Assembly: GCA_963749035.1 (NCBI GenBank)
Contig: CAVVKW010000002.1
Coordinates: forward strand, 930,001 to 994,000
From: CAVVKW01 sp963749035
Lineage (GTDB): Bacteria > Verrucomicrobiota > Verrucomicrobiia > Chthoniobacterales > JAATET01
Length of the DNA: 64,000 nt
Direction of reading: 5' to 3'
Shown: piece after piece, positions 61,454-64,000 of the stretch
How the letters are laid out: every line of letters starts with the position of its first letter
Position numbering within the stretch: the first letter of the stretch is position 1
Notes under the pieces: model-generated
Database searches by the model: none
Told to the model about the DNA's origin: nothing
Seen by the model: the letters and a program-made list of their open reading frames with translations, nothing else
Translations under genes and position numbers: made by a program

Positions 61454-61728
61454 GATCGGAGACTAGATAGCGGGTTTTTAGAGGATCGAGGTCCAATATG
61501 TTGTGGCTGTTGACGAAAATTCTGAGGTTTGACGAAATTCCAACCCCTTCGAAGAACAATGTTCCACAGAAATTGCAACTTATTTCTAAGGAATTTTTTG
61601 AACAAGGCCGCCTCTTCCCTGTCAATAGTTAACGTCATTAACCAATTTTTTCGACCGATTCCGCAAACAAAATGGCGATTTCGTTCGTTATAACAACCAA
61701 GGAGCGCCGCTCACGCGGTGAAAAGACT
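61454..61728. promoter_or_regulatory. A+T-rich divergent control region upstream of the sigma factor
   Basis: A 275-bp gap much richer in A+T than the rest. It holds a direct repeat TTGACGAAA at 61510-61518 and 61529-61537 (19 bp apart) and an inverted repeat GTTAA-CGTCA-TTAAC at 61628-61642. These may be binding sites for a regulator or paired -35 elements. A further in-frame ATG at 61672 gives a 19-residue longer sigma factor. Confidence 0.45.
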
Positions 61729-62574
61729 ATGGCCATCGAAGATACAGATACAGGATTCCAACTTTACTTGCGGGAGATCGCCCGTTTTCCGTTGCTGACG
61801 GTGGAAGACGAGATCCGCCTGGCTGCGTTGATTCAAAAAGGGGACGCGGCGGCCCGTTCCGAGATGGTTCGTTGCAATCTTCGCCTCGTCGTCAAGATTG
61901 CCCGCGACTACCAAGGTCTCGGCCTTCCGCTTCTGGATCTGATTTCGGAAGGGAACATCGGCTTGATGAAGGCTGTCGAGCGGTTCGATCCGGCGAAAGG
62001 CGGAAAGCTCAGCACCTACGCCGCGTGGTGGATCAAACAATCGATCAAGCGTTCGCTGGCCAATCAGAGCAAGACGATCCGACTGCCGGTCCACTTGGTG
62101 GATAAGATCTCGAAAATTCGTCGCGTTGCGACGCAGATGAGTGAGGAACTCGGGCGCGAACCGTCGGACGACGAATTGGCAGAGGAGATTGGCATGAACC
62201 CGGCGAAAGTTTCGCAGCTCAAGGTCGCGGCGATCCGTCCGGCTTCGCTCGATGCGCCGATCGGCGATGACGAATCGACCGAATTTGGCGAGATCGTGGG
62301 CGATGCAGACGCGATGGACCCCTTCGAGCTTCTGCGGGATAAGGATCTCCGCGACGAGGTCGGCGACCTGCTCGATTCGTTGGACGACCGGGAACGGCGG
62401 ATCATTAATTGCCGCTTCGGGCTGGACGGGGAGAAGCCCCGCACCCTGGAAGAGGTTGGTGAGACGTTCGGTGTCACCCGCGAGCGCATTCGTCAGCTCC
62501 AGAACATCGCGCTGCACAAGATGCGGAAGGCTCTGAGCAAGAAGGAGAAGCCTCTGCCGGAGGCACTCGTCTGA
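61729..62574 (+). CDS. RNA polymerase sigma-70 family factor, compact RpoD/SigA type
   Basis: From ATG 61729 the product has 281 residues with sigma regions 1.2 (GFQLYLREIARFPLLTVEDE), 2 (LVVKIARDYQGLGLPLLDLI, STYAAWWIKQSIKRSL), 3 and 4 (LDDRERRIINCRFGLDG, FGVTRERIRQLQNIALHKM). There is no region 1.1 and no non-conserved insert, so it is probably a group 2 factor or a small primary factor; a larger RpoD may exist elsewhere. It recognises typical -10/-35 promoters. A long A+T-rich upstream gap and a good terminator surround it. Confidence 0.92.
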   Translation: MAIEDTDTGFQLYLREIARFPLLTVEDEIRLAALIQKGDAAARSEMVRCNLRLVVKIARDYQGLGLPLLDLISEGNIGLMKAVERFDPAKGGKLSTYAAWWIKQSIKRSLANQSKTIRLPVHLVDKISKIRRVATQMSEELGREPSDDELAEEIGMNPAKVSQLKVAAIRPASLDAPIGDDESTEFGEIVGDADAMDPFELLRDKDLRDEVGDLLDSLDDRERRIINCRFGLDGEKPRTLEEVGETFGVTRERIRQLQNIALHKMRKALSKKEKPLPEALV

Positions 62575-62597
62575 GTGCCAGCTTGCTTTAGCAATTG

Positions 62598-62630
62598 AAG
62601 CGGAGGTCGTTACGACCTCCGCTTTTCTTT
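62598..62630 (+). terminator. Rho-independent terminator of the sigma factor gene
   Basis: A 12-bp perfect stem AAGCGGAGGTCG (62598-62609) with CGACCTCCGCTT (62613-62624), loop TTA, and a following T-rich run (TTCTTT). It lies 24 bases after the stop and between convergent genes. Confidence 0.85.
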
Positions 62631-62633
62631 TGT

Positions 62634-63956
62634 TCACCGGTGCCAGTCCGGTGCCATGAATTGATCGAGGCGATCTCGGAGTTCGGCGACGCGCGACGCG
62701 TATTCGGGATCACCGATCTGATTGATTGATTCGCTGGGATCACTGGCGAGATCGAAGAGAACGTCCGGACCCCACTCGCCGAAGCATAGATATTTCAAGT
62801 TGTCGCGCTTGAGCATGAACTGGTCGCCTTCGAATTGGCTGAAGGTCTCGTTCTCCCAGTCCCGGGAACGTCCTTTCATCAGGGGAACCAGACTGCGGCC
62901 ATCGAGGTCGCTCGAAATCGGTATCTCAGCTAACTCGCAGAGGGTGGGGTAAAGGTCGACGAGATTGACGTTCTCCCGGCGGCGCGCGCCGGAGAATTGC
63001 CGCGGCGCGCGAAGGAACAGCGGTATGCGGACACTCCCTTCGTAGAATTTGCGTTTTGCCCATAGCGCGTGCTCGCCGAGCATTTCGCCGTGATCTGCGG
63101 TGAAGACGATGGTCCAGTCGTCAGGATCCTGGCCAACCGAGCGCATTGCGTCGATGACCCGCCCGAAAGACGAGTCAACGGCCTCGACCATCGCGTAGTA
63201 GGCCGCGGTGGCATTGAGAATCTCCTCGGCACTCACGGTGTCGTGGCACGGCAGTGCGCCGAGACGAAGGGCGGGGTGCATCGGCGCCGTTTCGTTCGAC
63301 CGATCGGGGACGCGAGAGCGGTAATAGTCGAACCGCTGTCGGTCAGCGAGCAGCGGGAAGTGGGGTTGCTGAAGACTGACTTTCAGCACGACGGGCGGCG
63401 GCTCTTCGGCGGGTTGCTGTCGCCGGACTTCGCCGAAGTGCTGGAGGAAGGCGACCGCGCCGTCGACGGTGTAGCGGTCATGAGCAGCGAGCAGCGATTG
63501 GCCAACGCCAGCCTCGGCGAGTTCAATCGCGCCGCGCCACTTGAGCCGACCGATCTGAGTCCGGTTTCGATTTGCCGGGGTGTCGGGCCAATTGACCGCC
63601 ATTTCGGAGCCGATTCGGTGCAGCCAACCCTGCATGGGATCCGGGCCACGGTGGTGGAGTTTTCCGCAGGCCACGGTGTAGTGCCCAGCCTCGGCAAAGC
63701 GTCGCGGCCAGGTGTCGGCTCCGGGGTCGAGGTCGTCGCCGAAATATTCGCACCTGATGTGACGAGGATATTTTCCTGTCGCCAGGCACTGCCGCGCCGG
63801 GATGCACACCGGTGACGGCGTGTAAGCGTTGTCGAAGATGACGGCTTCCCGCGCGAGAGCGTCGAGTGTGGGGGTGCGGCAGATCGGATTCCCCATGAAT
63901 CCCGGCAGATCAAAGCGGAGCTCGTCCGCCATCAAAAAGAGAACATTGCCGCTCAT
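62634..63956 (-). CDS. Sulfatase
   Basis: The 440-residue protein belongs to the alkaline phosphatase superfamily sulfatases. The formylglycine site is VCIPARQCLATG, where Cys51 within CxPxR is modified by a maturase, and metal ligands include MADELRFDL near the start and FTADHGEMLGEH further on. It has PHFPLLADRQRF and NVNLVDLYPTLCELA as family segments. Unusually, no signal peptide is visible, although most related enzymes act in the periplasm. The substrate is unknown; sulfated polysaccharides are typical in Verrucomicrobiota. It converges on the sigma factor gene. Confidence 0.92.
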   Translation of the reverse strand: MSGNVLFLMADELRFDLPGFMGNPICRTPTLDALAREAVIFDNAYTPSPVCIPARQCLATGKYPRHIRCEYFGDDLDPGADTWPRRFAEAGHYTVACGKLHHRGPDPMQGWLHRIGSEMAVNWPDTPANRNRTQIGRLKWRGAIELAEAGVGQSLLAAHDRYTVDGAVAFLQHFGEVRRQQPAEEPPPVVLKVSLQQPHFPLLADRQRFDYYRSRVPDRSNETAPMHPALRLGALPCHDTVSAEEILNATAAYYAMVEAVDSSFGRVIDAMRSVGQDPDDWTIVFTADHGEMLGEHALWAKRKFYEGSVRIPLFLRAPRQFSGARRRENVNLVDLYPTLCELAEIPISSDLDGRSLVPLMKGRSRDWENETFSQFEGDQFMLKRDNLKYLCFGEWGPDVLFDLASDPSESINQIGDPEYASRVAELRDRLDQFMAPDWHR

Positions 63957-64000
63957 GACGGAAAGGATGCCGGGTTCGAGCTCGCGCGGCTCGCGTTTTT

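Overview
The window looks like a chromosomal segment of a GC-rich Gram-negative bacterium, most likely Verrucomicrobiota (Opitutales or a relative). The reasons are an envelope gene set (secretin, LpxH-type hydrolase, MacAB-type exporter, AsmA-like protein), a PEP-CTERM protein, an H-X9-DG type pseudopilin of the sort common in Planctomycetota/Verrucomicrobiota, and almost no Shine-Dalgarno motifs. This placement is an inference; no rRNA gene is present. I see no tRNA, CRISPR array, insertion sequence or prophage.

Layout. 24-2114: polyphosphate kinase. 2182-20503: a large type IV pilus/type II secretion-like island. It has a secretin on the minus strand, then on the plus strand a giant 829-residue pseudopilin, a PilT-like ATPase, PilM/N/O/P-like assembly proteins, minor pilins, a PilC/GspF platform protein, a NarL-type two-component system, four tandem small pilins including the probable major pilin, and a PilB/GspE ATPase. 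20500-22530: a PEP-CTERM protein, a small membrane protein and a detached pqqA-pqqB pair; pqqA is only 42 codons. 22543-27808: recA, a sodium/solute symporter, a candidate replication origin with two exact DnaA boxes, dnaA and a DedA protein.

27930-35176: an isolated nuoB-nuoC pair with ribonuclease D, then an AI-2E family permease, glycerol kinase, a small outer-membrane barrel protein and an AsmA-like protein. 35189-42717: serS, argF, sucA-sucB (the E2 lacks the usual E3-binding domain), a UPF0173 hydrolase and an ACT-domain protein. 42780-49600: a FIST sensor protein leading a MacAB-type efflux operon, an LpxH-type phosphoesterase behind DnaA-box-like sites, and an overlapping pseudopilin/STN-domain pair. 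50035-64000: RRM RNA-binding protein, miaA-hflX, YihY, two exported proteins of unknown function, RapA-like helicase, Uup-type ABC-F protein, bioB, a compact sigma-70 factor and a sulfatase.

The most distinctive material is the pilus/secretion island, which includes an extremely long pseudopilin and both Ala and Gly prepilin cleavage sites. Also notable are the small pqqA split from the rest of its pathway, a strong terminator whose right arm and T-tract form the first codons of the next gene, and the oriC-like region. All calls come from reading the sequence and from known family motifs. No database search was run.
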